A DNA stretch of 64,000 bases from Parabacteroides sp. TM07-1AC (GCF_003480915.1 NZ_QUKD01000001.1:186001-250000); one strand, 5' to 3'. Shown: positions 1 to 9,206, counted from the stretch's first letter. The notes: a model not told the origin generated them from the letters alone. Program-made: numbers and translations.

Positions 1-428
1 ATCTTCATCTCTATCTGCTCCAGCATCTTTTTATAGTCGCCCATCCAAATCAGGCCGTTGATGGGGATACCTGTTTCGCCACGTGAAAAAGGAGTATCCC
101 AAAGAGAAAAGTTGCCTGTCCGGAAATGACGGAAAGCTGTCTCCAGTCCGAAAAGGATAGATGGATAGGGACGGAGCGCCTCCGTATCGGGCATTCCGGT
201 CTGTTCCGTTTGTCGGCAGATGTCTGTCAATATTAGTTCATAGTCCGGCAGGTCGTCGCAACTTAATTTTGGCAGTGGAGCACATTCCCCTATACCGACT
301 CGCCCGGGAGCCTCATCAGAGGTAAGGTACAGATACCAGCTTTTGCGCGTGGTGTAAGTTCCTCTCGATGTTCCGGCTGGTTGTTTGAAATGTAGTACTT
401 TCGGTATAATTTGTATATGATAAGACAT
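1..428 (-). CDS. menC: o-succinylbenzoate synthase, N-terminal part (runs off the window)
   Basis: Partial gene reading leftwards off the window. Translating the minus strand from the ATG at 426-428 gives an open frame of about 142 residues beginning MSYHIQIIPKVLHFKQPAGT. It contains SRGTYTTRKSWYL, GIGECAPLPKLSCDDLPDY and INGLIWMGDY. The GECAPL and SRG elements are typical of the N-terminal capping domain of the enolase-superfamily enzyme MenC, which dehydrates SHCHC to o-succinylbenzoate in menaquinone synthesis. The catalytic barrel with its Lys and acidic metal ligands lies outside the window. It is the last visible gene of the men cluster, 86 bp downstream of menB, with a hairpin-forming repeat between them. 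Family call is good because of both motif and context; the C-terminus is unseen. Confidence 0.85.
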   Translation of the reverse strand, partial: MSYHIQIIPKVLHFKQPAGTSRGTYTTRKSWYLYLTSDEAPGRVGIGECAPLPKLSCDDLPDYELILTDICRQTEQTGMPDTEALRPYPSILFGLETAFRHFRTGNFSLWDTPFSRGETGIPINGLIWMGDYKKMLEQIEMK

Positions 429-514
429 AGTAGTTGACAGTTGATAGTTGACAGTTGACAGGTGCAGTTTCCGGTTATTTAACTGTCAACTGTCACTTGC
501 CAACTGTCAACTGA
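429..514. repeat. TTGACAG-type inverted repeat between menB and menC
   Basis: The left half (431-462) carries several forward copies of TTGACAG or TTGATAG. The right half (481-512) carries reverse-complement copies of AACTGTCAA. The transcript could fold into a long hairpin with a loop near 463-480. Sequences of the same family occur at 39370-39402 and 51622-51694. It sits inside the men operon, so it might tune menC expression or mRNA stability, but no function is shown. Confidence 0.75.
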
Positions 515-1339
515 TTACGGGAACTTTGGATAATCCTCAAACCGGGGACGGCGCTTTTCCAGGAATGCCTTGCCGCCTTCCTGGGCTTCTTCGGTCATGT
601 AGTAGAGCATGGTGGCATCGCCCGCCAGTTCCTGGATACCGGCTTGTCCGTCCAGTTCGGCGTTCAGGCCTGCTTTGATCATACGGAGGGCGAGCGGGCT
701 GTGCATCATCATGGTTTCAGACCATTCGACGTATTCGTCTTCCAGTTTATCCAAAGGAACAACTTTATTGACGAGGCCCATATCGAGTGCTTCCTGGGCG
801 TTATACTTACGGCAGAGGAACCAGATTTCGCGGGCTTTCTTCTGTCCGACAATGCGTGCCAGGTAAGAAGAGCCGAAGCCTGCATCGAAACTGCCTACAC
901 GGGGACCCGTCTGTCCGAAGATAGCATTCTCGGATGCAATTGTCAAGTCGCACACCACATGCAATACATGACCGCCACCGATGGCAAAACCATTCACCGC
1001 AGCAATAACCGGCTTCGGCATTGAACGGATTTGTTTTTGTACATCGAGAACATTCAGACGTGCCACACCGTCTTTACCGATATAACCGCCATGACCTTTT
1101 ACATTCATATCCCCTCCGGCACAGAATGCGGTATCGCCGGCTCCTGTCAGGACGATTACATTTATATCTTGGCGTTCGCGGCAGATATAAAGCGCGTCGC
1201 TCATTTCGGTTGTTGTAGTGGGAGTGAAGGCATTACGATAGCGTTCGCGGTTGATGGTGATGCGGGCAATGCCTTTATAGAAGTCGAAAAGAATATCTTC
1301 GTATTCTTTTATAGTTGTCCATTCTCTTTTTGTTGACAT
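515..1339 (-). CDS. menB: 1,4-dihydroxy-2-naphthoyl-CoA synthase
   Basis: This 274-residue crotonase-fold enzyme closes the second ring of the naphthoquinone, converting o-succinylbenzoyl-CoA to DHNA-CoA. Visible family marks are the oxyanion-hole segment FCAGGDM near residue 72, [20 protein letters not shown] near residues 118-137, and [16 protein letters not shown], which is characteristic of MenB among crotonases. The C-terminus has the usual FLEKRRPRF ending. The length is normal for MenB. The start lies one base after the menD stop, so the two are translationally close. It is cytoplasmic. The call is secure from motifs and from its place between menD and menC. Confidence 0.96.
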   Translation of the reverse strand: MSTKREWTTIKEYEDILFDFYKGIARITINRERYRNAFTPTTTTEMSDALYICRERQDINVIVLTGAGDTAFCAGGDMNVKGHGGYIGKDGVARLNVLDVQKQIRSMPKPVIAAVNGFAIGGGHVLHVVCDLTIASENAIFGQTGPRVGSFDAGFGSSYLARIVGQKKAREIWFLCRKYNAQEALDMGLVNKVVPLDKLEDEYVEWSETMMMHSPLALRMIKAGLNAELDGQAGIQELAGDATMLYYMTEEAQEGGKAFLEKRRPRFEDYPKFP

Positions 1340-1340
1340 A

Positions 1341-3008
1341 TTATTTTTGCTTTAGTTGATGATAATACTCTTTCAGCAGGCGAACATCTTCGTCTTTATC
1401 GGTGAAAACCTCCATCAGGATCGGCTGATTCACCGGATTAGGGTCGGTAAAGACTTTCATCGCTTCTTCCAGCTCTTCCATATTCCGTACGCCCTGGTAA
1501 AGGAATCCCCGTTCGGTTGCCCAGCCTTGTGCCGATGTCTTATGCGTTGCTGTGACAAAACGGTGGGTCTTGTCAGACATAGACAGTCCGGGAAGAGCCT
1601 GGAATATCTCACCTCCGCCATTGTTCAGCAGCAGGATACGCAGATTGCAACCGAAGTTACTGTTCCAAAGCGCATTCATGTCATAAAAGAAACTCAGGTC
1701 GCCGATTACGACAAAGTTCAGCTTGTCGGATGCAACCGCATAACCGATAGCGGTAGACAAGGAACCTTCTATGCCGCTTGTTCCCCGGTTACAGCAGACT
1801 TCCACCTCTTCGGGCAAATTGTATAACTGTGCGTAACGCACCGTCGAACTGTTACCCAAATGTAAAGCGGACGGGGTAGGCAATGATTTGATCAACTCAC
1901 CGATCGCTGCCATTTCTGAGTAAGCAAATTCCGGTTGCGGAAGCTCTTTCGTATTGTTTTCCCAAACCCGGGGAAACTCAGTCGGTTTATTTTCCAGGAG
2001 ATAAGCGATTTTTTCCAAAAATTCGAACGGGTCCATCTCTATCACGGTTGTCATGGAACCATACAAGTCGGCTACTTCGCCATCCGCAGATACATGCCAG
2101 TGTTCTTTTGGAGGATTTTCCCGAAGGAATTTCTTCAAACGCTTGGAAACGATATGACCTCCATAGGTAATAACCAGCTCGGGAACCATCTTATCCAGTG
2201 TCTCTTCAGGCAAAGCATAGAGTGCTGCATCGAAATTCTTAACCGGAATGCCGGGAATTGTTTTATTGCTGGTATGTTCAGTCAGCCAGGTAAAATGTTT
2301 GTAGAGCAGTTTGGATATCTTCTTTTCAAAAAGATAGATCAGACTCATCTGACCGACAATGATCATTCGTTTGTTGTATTTGTTCAGGCGTTCGATCAGC
2401 GTATTGTATTCCCGGTCGTATACGTTCAATCCCTGATAACGGGTAATGACACGTACTTCCGGCAGTTCGGCAGTCGTAAACCGGAACAGTGGTTCTGAGA
2501 TGGGTATATTAATATGTACCGGGCCTTTACCATGATGATTCAGTTCCAGTAATGCCTCGTTGACAAGCCGGTTGCAATACCATTCATCTTCGTCAGTATG
2601 TATTTCCGGCAGGTTGACGGACTTCTTGACCAGTGAGCCGAACACACCCGGTTGCGGTAATGTCTGCCCATCCATTTGTCCGATCCATGCACCCGGACGG
2701 TCTGCCGATATCACGACAAGGGGAACATGCTGATAGTAAGCTTCCGCTACTGCCGGATGGATATTCAACAGGGCTGTACCGGAAGTGCAACAGACGGCAG
2801 CAGGTTTTCCGCCATGCAATGCGAGCCCCATCGCAAAGAATCCCGCACTTCGTTCGTCTGTTACAGGATAGCAGGTGAAGAACGGATGGTTTGCCAATGT
2901 GTGTACTATCGGAGAGTTACGGCTACCCGGACATAATACGATTTTATTTATATTATGCTCTTTGAGCAGAGCCACCAACTGAAGAATATTTTTCTTATCG
3001 GTATACAT
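1341..3008 (-). CDS. menD: 2-succinyl-5-enolpyruvyl-6-hydroxy-3-cyclohexene-1-carboxylate synthase
   Basis: This 555-residue thiamine-diphosphate enzyme adds the succinyl unit from 2-oxoglutarate to isochorismate. The N-terminal Pyr domain shows LCPGSRNSP (about residues 25-33) and [18 protein letters not shown]. The C-terminal PP domain shows [14 protein letters not shown], the cofactor and Mg binding segment of MenD. The length fits the family. It starts with ATG at 3006-3008, downstream of a -7 element of its own at 3036-3043, and is followed by menB after one base. The protein is cytoplasmic. No unusual residue was noticed. Confidence 0.96.
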   Translation of the reverse strand: MYTDKKNILQLVALLKEHNINKIVLCPGSRNSPIVHTLANHPFFTCYPVTDERSAGFFAMGLALHGGKPAAVCCTSGTALLNIHPAVAEAYYQHVPLVVISADRPGAWIGQMDGQTLPQPGVFGSLVKKSVNLPEIHTDEDEWYCNRLVNEALLELNHHGKGPVHINIPISEPLFRFTTAELPEVRVITRYQGLNVYDREYNTLIERLNKYNKRMIIVGQMSLIYLFEKKISKLLYKHFTWLTEHTSNKTIPGIPVKNFDAALYALPEETLDKMVPELVITYGGHIVSKRLKKFLRENPPKEHWHVSADGEVADLYGSMTTVIEMDPFEFLEKIAYLLENKPTEFPRVWENNTKELPQPEFAYSEMAAIGELIKSLPTPSALHLGNSSTVRYAQLYNLPEEVEVCCNRGTSGIEGSLSTAIGYAVASDKLNFVVIGDLSFFYDMNALWNSNFGCNLRILLLNNGGGEIFQALPGLSMSDKTHRFVTATHKTSAQGWATERGFLYQGVRNMEELEEAMKVFTDPNPVNQPILMEVFTDKDEDVRLLKEYYHQLKQK

Positions 3009-3035
3009 ATCTTATTAATCTATTCTGTTTACTCA

Positions 3036-3043
3036 CAAAAGTA
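3036..3043 (-). promoter_or_regulatory. Internal promoter -7 element for menD-menB-menC
   Basis: The minus strand reads TACTTTTG, a match to the Bacteroidales -7 consensus TAnnTTTG. It lies 27 bases upstream of the menD start, in the 42-base gap after menF. It suggests menDBC can be transcribed apart from the upstream genes. No clear -33 element was identified. Confidence 0.5.
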
Positions 3044-3050
3044 CATAATT

Positions 3051-4145
3051 CTACAACAATGCCCGCATGGTTTGCAATTTGTCTTCGGTCTCCTGCCATT
3101 CATCGTTAAGCATGGAAGAAGACAATAATCCCCCTCCGGCATAAAGCGTGAATGTATCTTCTTTGATATTCATGCAACGAAGGTTGACATATAAATTGGT
3201 TCTGCCTTCCGGATTCAGCCAGCCGATGAAACCGGAATAGTAACGCCGGTCGTATCCTTCGTGCTCCAGGATAAAGCGGTAAGCATCTTCTTTAGGAAGT
3301 CCGCAAACTGCAGGAGTAGGGTGTAACAGACTGAGCAGACTGCCTAATTTGCTATTACTGTCGAGCTTGAATCTGAAATCACTTTTCAGATGGCATAATG
3401 CGCCGGCACGTGCCGAATAAGGACCTTCCATGGTTGAGTCGATACCCAGCGAAGTCAGCTGGTCGTGAATGTAAGTAGACACCAACTGTTGTTCACGTAT
3501 GTTTTTTTCATCCCAATAGGTCGGCATCTCTCCGTTTTGCAAAGGCTGTGTTCCGGCAAGGGCAACTGTATGCCATTCGCCTTGCTCTCCGGAGAGAATA
3601 ATTTCGGGTGTTCCTCCCAACCATGTTCCTGTTTGAGGAGTATGACAGAGATAGACATACGAGCGGATGTACTGTTCGCAAGCTTTGTAAAACGCTTTGG
3701 CAGGAGAGAAGCCGGCTTTCCTGTCGAGTGTCAGACTGCGTGAAAGGACTAGTTTATCGAGCGTTTTTTCCTGCAAAGGTTTGATAAAGGAACCGAAACA
3801 ATCGGTATAGTTGTCTTTTGTCTTTCTTTCGGATGAAATTTCAGTTTCATTCGGATGAAACTCTAAATCCATTCGAATGGAGTCATTCGGACAGCTCTCC
3901 GGTAACTCGGAATAATCGCGCCGGATCAGTACGATCGGACAGTCCCGGCTTACCCGAAAGGGAGCTATGACGAAACCCTGCTGTTCGTTCAGGTCTTCGA
4001 TATCATATAAAAGGCAGGCAGAACCGGAAGCTTGCATGACGAACTTGGGAGAATCTTCTCCCGGAATCCGATAAATTGCAAAACTCCGCCCCTGCCTGAT
4101 CAGTGTATCAATAATTTGGTACTTATTTGTTTCCTCTGAAATCAT
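3051..4145 (-). CDS. menF: Isochorismate synthase
   Basis: This 364-residue member of the chorismate-binding family would convert chorismate to isochorismate, the first committed step of menaquinone synthesis. The C-terminal half shows the family segments KLVLSRSLTLDR, HPTPAVCGLPKEDA and EGYDRRYYSGFIGWLNPEGR. The N-terminal part is less conserved, as usual. Its ATG overlaps the stop codon of the upstream HAD-hotdog gene as ATGA, indicating translational coupling. It is followed by menD. A salicylate- or anthranilate-type relative is possible on motif alone, but the men context settles the assignment. Confidence 0.93.
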   Translation of the reverse strand: MISEETNKYQIIDTLIRQGRSFAIYRIPGEDSPKFVMQASGSACLLYDIEDLNEQQGFVIAPFRVSRDCPIVLIRRDYSELPESCPNDSIRMDLEFHPNETEISSERKTKDNYTDCFGSFIKPLQEKTLDKLVLSRSLTLDRKAGFSPAKAFYKACEQYIRSYVYLCHTPQTGTWLGGTPEIILSGEQGEWHTVALAGTQPLQNGEMPTYWDEKNIREQQLVSTYIHDQLTSLGIDSTMEGPYSARAGALCHLKSDFRFKLDSNSKLGSLLSLLHPTPAVCGLPKEDAYRFILEHEGYDRRYYSGFIGWLNPEGRTNLYVNLRCMNIKEDTFTLYAGGGLLSSSMLNDEWQETEDKLQTMRALL

Positions 4146-5374
4146 TTCTTTTTTAATATACTATTCACTACACGTATGGAAGATACCAGTTTGTCGGTAG
4201 AGGTAAACACATCCACGTTCCATACATGTGAAGAACGGCCTTTGTGGATAATAGTCCCTACGGCACGAACGGTATCTCCTTCATGGGCCGACGACATGTG
4301 GTTGCCGCTGACCTGCATGCCGACAACGATCTCGTCCGGTTTTGCCAGGATCATGGAACCCAATCCGGCAACGGTTTCAGCCAGAGCCAACGTGGCACCA
4401 CCATGCAAGATACCGAAAGGCTGGCGTGTACGTTCGTCGACTGGCATCGTTGCTTCCACACGATCCTCGGAGGCATAGGTATATTGAATACCCAGGTTAC
4501 CCATCAATGCATGTTTGGCACGCATATTCAGCTGGTCCAAAGGAACCTCTGTCGGTTTGATGGCTGCCAGGATCGCAGTCTCCACAGCTACTGCCACACC
4601 GTCCATGTCGTTAGCCAAGGTGGTAAAATCCGTACAGCTCTTCACTGAATCGCGGGCGTTACCCATCGCAACACTGGTGCCTGCAAGCTGCAACATCGGA
4701 ACGTCGGCAATACCGTCGCCGATGGCAACAACCTGTTCGGTCGTTATTTTCAGCTTTTCCATCAATACGCCCAAGGTGTTTCCTTTGTTGATGAACTGGG
4801 GAACCACTTCCAGGTAATAATCTTCCGACCGGAATACGTCCAGTACGCCATCCAACCGTTTCTTCCAATGATTTTCCAAACCAACCAATTCCTCTTCGTT
4901 GTCACTGGCGAGGACACATTTGCAGGGACTGAAGTCGACAGCCTCCGGGAAATTATCGACACCGATCACACGCATATTGTTCAGGGCTGCTTCTTCCTTC
5001 ACATGCTTGTTGTCGGGTTTGTCGGTCAGGATATAATCTTTATGGTAAGTGAAAATGGCAAAATCGTTTTTCTTTGCTTTCTTGTCCAGATAGGGCAGCA
5101 TTTCCGGATTGATACGTTTTTCAAAAAGCAATTCACCTGTTTGTACATTGATGATCTGTCCACCGTTATATGAAAGAATGAAACCACCGTAGTGATCCAG
5201 TTCCAGAGCCTTAGCCAGCGGCATGACTCCGTTGGTCGGTCTGCCGGATGCCAATACAATATGTATTCCCATCTGCTGTACTTTCAGTAAAGCAGCCTGG
5301 GTACGGGCAGTTATCTCTTTATTACTATTGAGCAATGTCCCGTCTACGTCTAAAACTAATAATTTGTACTTCAT
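4142..5374 (-). CDS. HAD phosphatase-hotdog thioesterase fusion, probable DHNA-CoA thioesterase
   Basis: This 410-residue protein has two enzymes in one chain. Residues 1-275 are a Cof-type HAD phosphatase: LVLDVDGTLLNSN (nucleophile and acid Asp), SGRPTNG and VAIGDGIADVPML. Residues 284-410 are a PaaI/MenI-type hotdog thioesterase with PFGILHGGATLALAET; the HGG (324-326) and Glu333 fit the hotdog active site. The hotdog half is a good candidate for hydrolysing DHNA-CoA, the one men step with no other gene here. The HAD substrate is unknown. An in-frame ATG exists at 5404, but the -7 element TATATTTG (minus strand, 5402-5409) overlaps it, so the ATG at 5372-5374 is preferred. The stop overlaps the menF start. 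Confidence 0.85.
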   Translation of the reverse strand: MKYKLLVLDVDGTLLNSNKEITARTQAALLKVQQMGIHIVLASGRPTNGVMPLAKALELDHYGGFILSYNGGQIINVQTGELLFEKRINPEMLPYLDKKAKKNDFAIFTYHKDYILTDKPDNKHVKEEAALNNMRVIGVDNFPEAVDFSPCKCVLASDNEEELVGLENHWKKRLDGVLDVFRSEDYYLEVVPQFINKGNTLGVLMEKLKITTEQVVAIGDGIADVPMLQLAGTSVAMGNARDSVKSCTDFTTLANDMDGVAVAVETAILAAIKPTEVPLDQLNMRAKHALMGNLGIQYTYASEDRVEATMPVDERTRQPFGILHGGATLALAETVAGLGSMILAKPDEIVVGMQVSGNHMSSAHEGDTVRAVGTIIHKGRSSHVWNVDVFTSTDKLVSSIRVVNSILKKK

Positions 5375-5401
5375 GGCTTGCTGTTTTTTTTGTTTAGATG
5401 A

Positions 5402-5409
5402 CAAATATA
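5402..5409 (-). promoter_or_regulatory. -7 promoter element for the HAD-hotdog and men genes
   Basis: The minus strand reads TATATTTG, matching TAnnTTTG. It lies in the gap after the upstream HAD gene and about 28 bases before the chosen start. It argues against the longer open frame starting at 5404, since that codon would not be transcribed from this promoter. Confidence 0.6.
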
Positions 5410-5421
5410 CGAAAATACCGA

Positions 5422-6234
5422 TTACGCTTTCATTAAATCGTCAATGAAATGTGCAACCCCGTCTTCATCATTCGTATATCGAGTAACCTGGTCAGCGTTT
5501 GCTTTTACGGGTGGCTGGGCGTTTGCCATTGCGACTCCGAGACCTGCAAATTGGATCATTGTAAGGTCATTATATCCGTCTCCGATGGCGATGACTTCTT
5601 CCTTTTTTATACGGACACGTTCCAAAAGGCGAGCCAGGGAGGCTGCTTTGTCTATTCCTTTGGGTACGACTTCCAGATAAAAGGCTTCCGAGCGGTACAC
5701 ATTGATACGTGCCCCGACTTCCTGGCGTAATCCTTCTTCCAGCGGAACCAGGTCTTCGGGCTCGCCAACGATCAGACATTTATCGGCAGGCAACTGCAGG
5801 TCGCGTAGGAAATTATCCGTCTCTTTTACTTTCATTTTAGTAAGGAAAGATTCGTATTTGACATATTTGTCTTCCTTGTTTTCCGTCAGGATATATTTTC
5901 CGTTGTAGGAAAGGATGGTCAATCCGGCTTCGTGCGAACGTTGGTACAGCAACGGCATCATGTCCGGCGGCAATGCCTGTTCGTAGAAAACCTTGCCGGT
6001 TTTTACTTCGATCACTTTGCCTCCGTTGAAAGAAAGAATGAAGCCGCCGAACCGTTCCATCTCCAGTGTCTGGGTCAGCGGAACGATTCCGTAGGTCGGA
6101 CGTCCCGAAGCCAAAACGAGGTGGAGACCTTGTTCCTGCGCTTTTATCAGTGTATCCCGGGTATAGGGAGTTATTTCCTTTTTACTGTTTGTCAATGTTC
6201 CGTCCAGATCGAGGACTAATAACTTGTATTTCAT
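5422..6234 (-). CDS. Cof-type HAD-IIB family phosphatase
   Basis: This 270-residue cytoplasmic hydrolase shows HAD motif I LLVLDLDGTLTNSK, motif II ASGRPTYG, and motif IV AIGDGYNDLTMIQFAG. The Cof/YidA subfamily typically dephosphorylates sugar phosphates or flavin-related phosphates; the substrate here cannot be read from sequence. It resembles the HAD half of the next gene, pointing to a duplication (matching segments GGFILS, YLEVVP, AIGDG). Its ATG overlaps the stop of the upstream helicase gene as ATGA, so the two are coupled. Confidence 0.88.
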   Translation of the reverse strand: MKYKLLVLDLDGTLTNSKKEITPYTRDTLIKAQEQGLHLVLASGRPTYGIVPLTQTLEMERFGGFILSFNGGKVIEVKTGKVFYEQALPPDMMPLLYQRSHEAGLTILSYNGKYILTENKEDKYVKYESFLTKMKVKETDNFLRDLQLPADKCLIVGEPEDLVPLEEGLRQEVGARINVYRSEAFYLEVVPKGIDKAASLARLLERVRIKKEEVIAIGDGYNDLTMIQFAGLGVAMANAQPPVKANADQVTRYTNDEDGVAHFIDDLMKA

Positions 6235-8147
6235 TTTATATTTTGTTTTATCACAAGACCGTTTGCTATGATATATTTGTATAATTCTCTATAAAAGGCA
6301 TGCTTTGTCAGGGTAGAGGCATCTCCCAGGATAATCAGTTTCATGCGAGCTCTTGTAATCGCGACGTTCATACGCCGGAGGTCGTTCAGGAAACCGATGT
6401 TTCCCTGCTCGTTGGCACGTACCAGGCTGATCATGATCACATCCCGTTCCTGTCCCTGAAAACCGTCTACCGTATGGACTGTAATCAGTTTGCGGAACGG
6501 TTTGAAAAAAGCATTCCGTTTGATCAGGCCGCGGATATACTGTACCTGTGATTTATAAGGGGAGATCAGTCCGAAGTCGATACTTTCATCCAGTACGCGT
6601 TCTTTGCTGATCTTTTCGATATAGTTTTGCAGCTGTTCTACCAGTAATACCGCTTCCTGTTTATTGATGCGGCTCAGGCTTTCGGATAACTGGTCTTCTT
6701 CAAAATCGCAGTCAGCCGTGTCGTACCATACAACCGGTGTGTCGTAGGCCAGTATTCCCCGATTCTTTACTTCCGGAGCAGCCTGTAATTCATCCTGATA
6801 AAACCAGTGGGAAGGGAAACGCATGATATCGTCGTGCATGCGGTATTGTATTTTCAGCAGAGAGACCGTATCCGGTTTGTTGCCGGCTACTTTCTGCATC
6901 AGGGTACGATCCAGTCCTCCGCGTGAAGCCTCTATACATTTAATTGTAGGAGGTAACTGATGATGGTCGCCGGCAAGGATGACCCGGTCGGCTTTACCGA
7001 TAGCGATCCAGCAAGCAGCTTCGAGTGCCTGTGCAGCTTCGTCGATGAACAGTGAGGTGAAATTGCGGTTGGTCAGTACCCGGTTGGCGGAACCGACCAG
7101 CGTACAGGCTACGACACGGGCTTCGCCGAACAGTTCCGAGTCGATTTTAACCTCCAGCTCTGTCGCTCTGAAGCGAAGTCGGGAAAGCCGGTTGCGGGCT
7201 GTTTCCTTTTCGCTATGATTCTTTTTACGTAGTGACGATTGTATTTCGCGGATGGCTTTGCGTATGCCCCACAGTTCGGTATAGTCGGGATGTGATTCGA
7301 AACGGCGTTCGTAGGTAAACGAGAGCATCTTGTCGTTTACCCGGGTAGGATTACCTATTCGGAGCACATTGATACCTCGGTCGACCAGCTTTTCCGAGAT
7401 CCAGTCGACTGCCGTATTGCTTTGTGCACAAACCAATACCTGGTTCTCACGATGCAATGTTTCATAAATAGCCTCCACGAGTGTGGTCGTTTTTCCTGTT
7501 CCGGGAGGACCGTGTACGATCGAAACGTCTTTGGCTGCCAATACGTGGTTGACTGCTTCTTCCTGGGTGGTGTTCAGCCAGGGAAAGCGGATTGGAAACA
7601 GGCTGCGGCGTCCGGCTGGTGCCTTGCCGATCAGTATATCCCGTAAATCAGCCAGGCGGTTGTTTTTGGCTTTCATTACATTGGATAATGCCTGGAACAT
7701 CGTTTTATAGCTTGTCTCATCAAAATAAAGCTGGACACCTAATGAACTGTCTGCCGCCTGCAAATCGAATAATGCAGAAGGTGTCGGCAAGATAACGACC
7801 ATCCGGTCTTCCTGTACATAGCTGATAATACCTGAGAAATTGAAATAACGTGGATTCCCTGTCCCGTTCGTCGTGAAAAAGCATACCGGACGACCATACT
7901 CGAAATTATGTTCTATCTCTTTATCATCCCTGCGTTCTACCTCTATAACCAACTGATTCAGCGAATTGTAATAGCTTTTACCGGAAATGACAGGATACCA
8001 GCAAAGTCCCTGTTGTATTTTTCGGTGTATACCGATCCGTTCAGATTGTTGCCGGTAAGTTTCCTTTTCATATTCGTATTCCATTTGGAGAAGATCCAAT
8101 TGGCGTTGCAGATCCGCGATCGGAGAGATTATAGGGGTTGTCGTCAT
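6231..8147 (-). CDS. SF1B superfamily DNA/RNA helicase (UPF1/DNA2/SMUBP2-like)
   Basis: This 638-residue AAA-type helicase is common in Bacteroidales. Motifs appear in order: Walker A VHGPPGTGKTTTL, Q/Ia AQSNTAVD, Walker B LFIDEAAQALE, motif III GDHHQLPPT, motif IV QYRMHDDIM, motif V DGFQGQERDVI and motif VI NVAITRARMKL. The N-terminal 170 residues match the extra barrel domain seen in SMUBP2-like helicases. It likely unwinds DNA or RNA with 5'-3' polarity; the actual substrate is unknown. It is the first gene of the minus-strand unit, preceded by a -7 element at 8167-8174 and the repeat array at 8214-8323. Confidence 0.92.
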   Translation of the reverse strand: MTTTPIISPIADLQRQLDLLQMEYEYEKETYRQQSERIGIHRKIQQGLCWYPVISGKSYYNSLNQLVIEVERRDDKEIEHNFEYGRPVCFFTTNGTGNPRYFNFSGIISYVQEDRMVVILPTPSALFDLQAADSSLGVQLYFDETSYKTMFQALSNVMKAKNNRLADLRDILIGKAPAGRRSLFPIRFPWLNTTQEEAVNHVLAAKDVSIVHGPPGTGKTTTLVEAIYETLHRENQVLVCAQSNTAVDWISEKLVDRGINVLRIGNPTRVNDKMLSFTYERRFESHPDYTELWGIRKAIREIQSSLRKKNHSEKETARNRLSRLRFRATELEVKIDSELFGEARVVACTLVGSANRVLTNRNFTSLFIDEAAQALEAACWIAIGKADRVILAGDHHQLPPTIKCIEASRGGLDRTLMQKVAGNKPDTVSLLKIQYRMHDDIMRFPSHWFYQDELQAAPEVKNRGILAYDTPVVWYDTADCDFEEDQLSESLSRINKQEAVLLVEQLQNYIEKISKERVLDESIDFGLISPYKSQVQYIRGLIKRNAFFKPFRKLITVHTVDGFQGQERDVIMISLVRANEQGNIGFLNDLRRMNVAITRARMKLIILGDASTLTKHAFYRELYKYIIANGLVIKQNIK

Positions 8148-8166
8148 ATCACTTTCATTCAGGCGG

Positions 8167-8174
8167 CAAAGATA
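8167..8174 (-). promoter_or_regulatory. -7 promoter element for the helicase operon
   Basis: The minus strand reads TATCTTTG, a match to TAnnTTTG, 19 bases upstream of the helicase start. The tandem palindromic array begins about 40 bp further upstream and so is positioned to influence this promoter. Confidence 0.6.
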
Positions 8175-8213
8175 TTACTTATCCGAATAACATCCTGTAA
8201 CTTTTCGGTTAAA

Positions 8214-8323
8214 ACTTACTTAGTAAGTAGCCTTCAACTTACTTGATAAGTAGGGTATAGGGTTACTTACTAAGTAGACGGAAGATTACTCGATAAGTAG
8301 ATTGGGGCTTACTTGGTAAGTAG
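8214..8323. repeat. Array of five 17-bp near-palindromic units at 23-24 bp period
   Basis: Units lie at 8214-8230, 8237-8253, 8261-8277, 8284-8300 and 8307-8323. The first reads ACTTACTTAGTAAGTAG; the others vary mainly in the left arm and the central three bases. All end in TAAGTAG. Spacers are 6 or 7 bases and unrelated (ccttca, ggtatag, acggaa, attggg). The arms ACTTA and TAAGT form a dyad. The array occupies the 313-bp gap between the divergent helicase and lipoprotein genes. Regular phasing near two helical turns suggests a multi-site binding region; the bound factor is unknown. Confidence 0.85.
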
Positions 8324-8460
8324 GTTTTTGCTTTCTTGATGAAAAGAATAAACAATTATAAAAAAGTGAAACGGGTGGGGGTTTTTCTTATTTAGACTGT
8401 CATAAAAATAAGTCGGGAGAGCTTATTCTCCGGTAAACTGTAACGAAATAGTTGATATAT

Positions 8461-9117
8461 ATGAAAAAAGGATTTCTCATCGGGATGATTTTTTTGTTGG
8501 TACTGCCTGGTTGCGGGTCTATGAGGAATATGAGTTCGGAAGACAGGGCTGGTTTCGGTGCACAGGTCGGTTCTTTTATCGGCTGGATGTTTGGCGGGTT
8601 GATCGGAGAGGCAATCGATGATGATCGGGGAGGTGAAATCGGTTCGTTCATCGGTACGGCAGTCGGGGGGATTGCCGGAGCATCTATTGCTGCCAATACG
8701 GGTGAAACATATGTAGAGCGGAGTAGACCGGCAAAATATACACCTTCTTCCCATATGCTTCTTCCCGACCTCCGGATTGAAGATATTTTGCTGGAAGAGG
8801 ATAGTCTTACCTATAATCAAAAGATCGATGCCGGGGAAACTTGCCGTATCTCTTTCGTGATCATAAATAATAGTTTTCAGGAAGCAGTAAATGTACTTCC
8901 TATAGTGAAAATCAGAGAGGGGCAACATTTGGAAATATCCGATCCAGTCCGGATAGCCAGGGTTTCAAAAGATAAGCCTGTAACATATGAAGTGACAGTA
9001 CATGCTTCGCAAGAGTTACAAACGGGTGAAGCTGTTTTCAGTGTACGGCTGGAAGAGGGGCGAGGCAATGGGACGGAAGAAGAAACCTTTACGGTCGAAA
9101 CGGTTGGTGTAGATTAA
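8461..9117 (+). CDS. Glycine-zipper lipoprotein
   Basis: This 218-residue protein has a lipoprotein signal peptide ending in the lipobox LPGC (Cys at about residue 17). Residues 30-75 form two glycine-zipper stretches, GSFIGWMFGGLIGEA and GSFIGTAVGGIAGAS, separated by an acidic EAIDDDRGGE. Residues 100-218 look like a beta-sandwich domain with alternating hydrophobic strands. Glycine zippers are found in outer-membrane or membrane-associating lipoproteins; the role is unknown. The start MKKGFL at 8461 is chosen over an in-frame TTG at 8452 because it opens the signal peptide directly. It is divergent from the helicase gene. Confidence 0.8.
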   Translation: MKKGFLIGMIFLLVLPGCGSMRNMSSEDRAGFGAQVGSFIGWMFGGLIGEAIDDDRGGEIGSFIGTAVGGIAGASIAANTGETYVERSRPAKYTPSSHMLLPDLRIEDILLEEDSLTYNQKIDAGETCRISFVIINNSFQEAVNVLPIVKIREGQHLEISDPVRIARVSKDKPVTYEVTVHASQELQTGEAVFSVRLEEGRGNGTEEETFTVETVGVD

Positions 9118-9169
9118 TTATTAAGTGATAATTTTGACTATATAAAAGTCCGTGAATTAATAAAATCAT

Positions 9170-9177
9170 TACCTTTG
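9170..9177 (+). promoter_or_regulatory. -7 promoter element for the cysteine desulfidase-like gene
   Basis: The plus strand reads TACCTTTG, 29 bases upstream of the ATG at 9207. It matches TAnnTTTG well; no convincing -33 element was placed. Confidence 0.6.
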
Positions 9178-9206
9178 CCGCAATCTAACGCATAAACATA
9201 ATTATC

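Noticed and set aside
3810..3885. Repeated ttcggatgaaa-like motif inside menF
   Set aside because: Explained by the coding sequence for HPNETEISSE and degenerate; no separate function is supported.
8214..8323. CRISPR-like look of the repeated units
   Set aside because: Spacers are only 6-7 bases, there are no cas genes, and the units are dyads with variable arms. It is an array of sites, not CRISPR.
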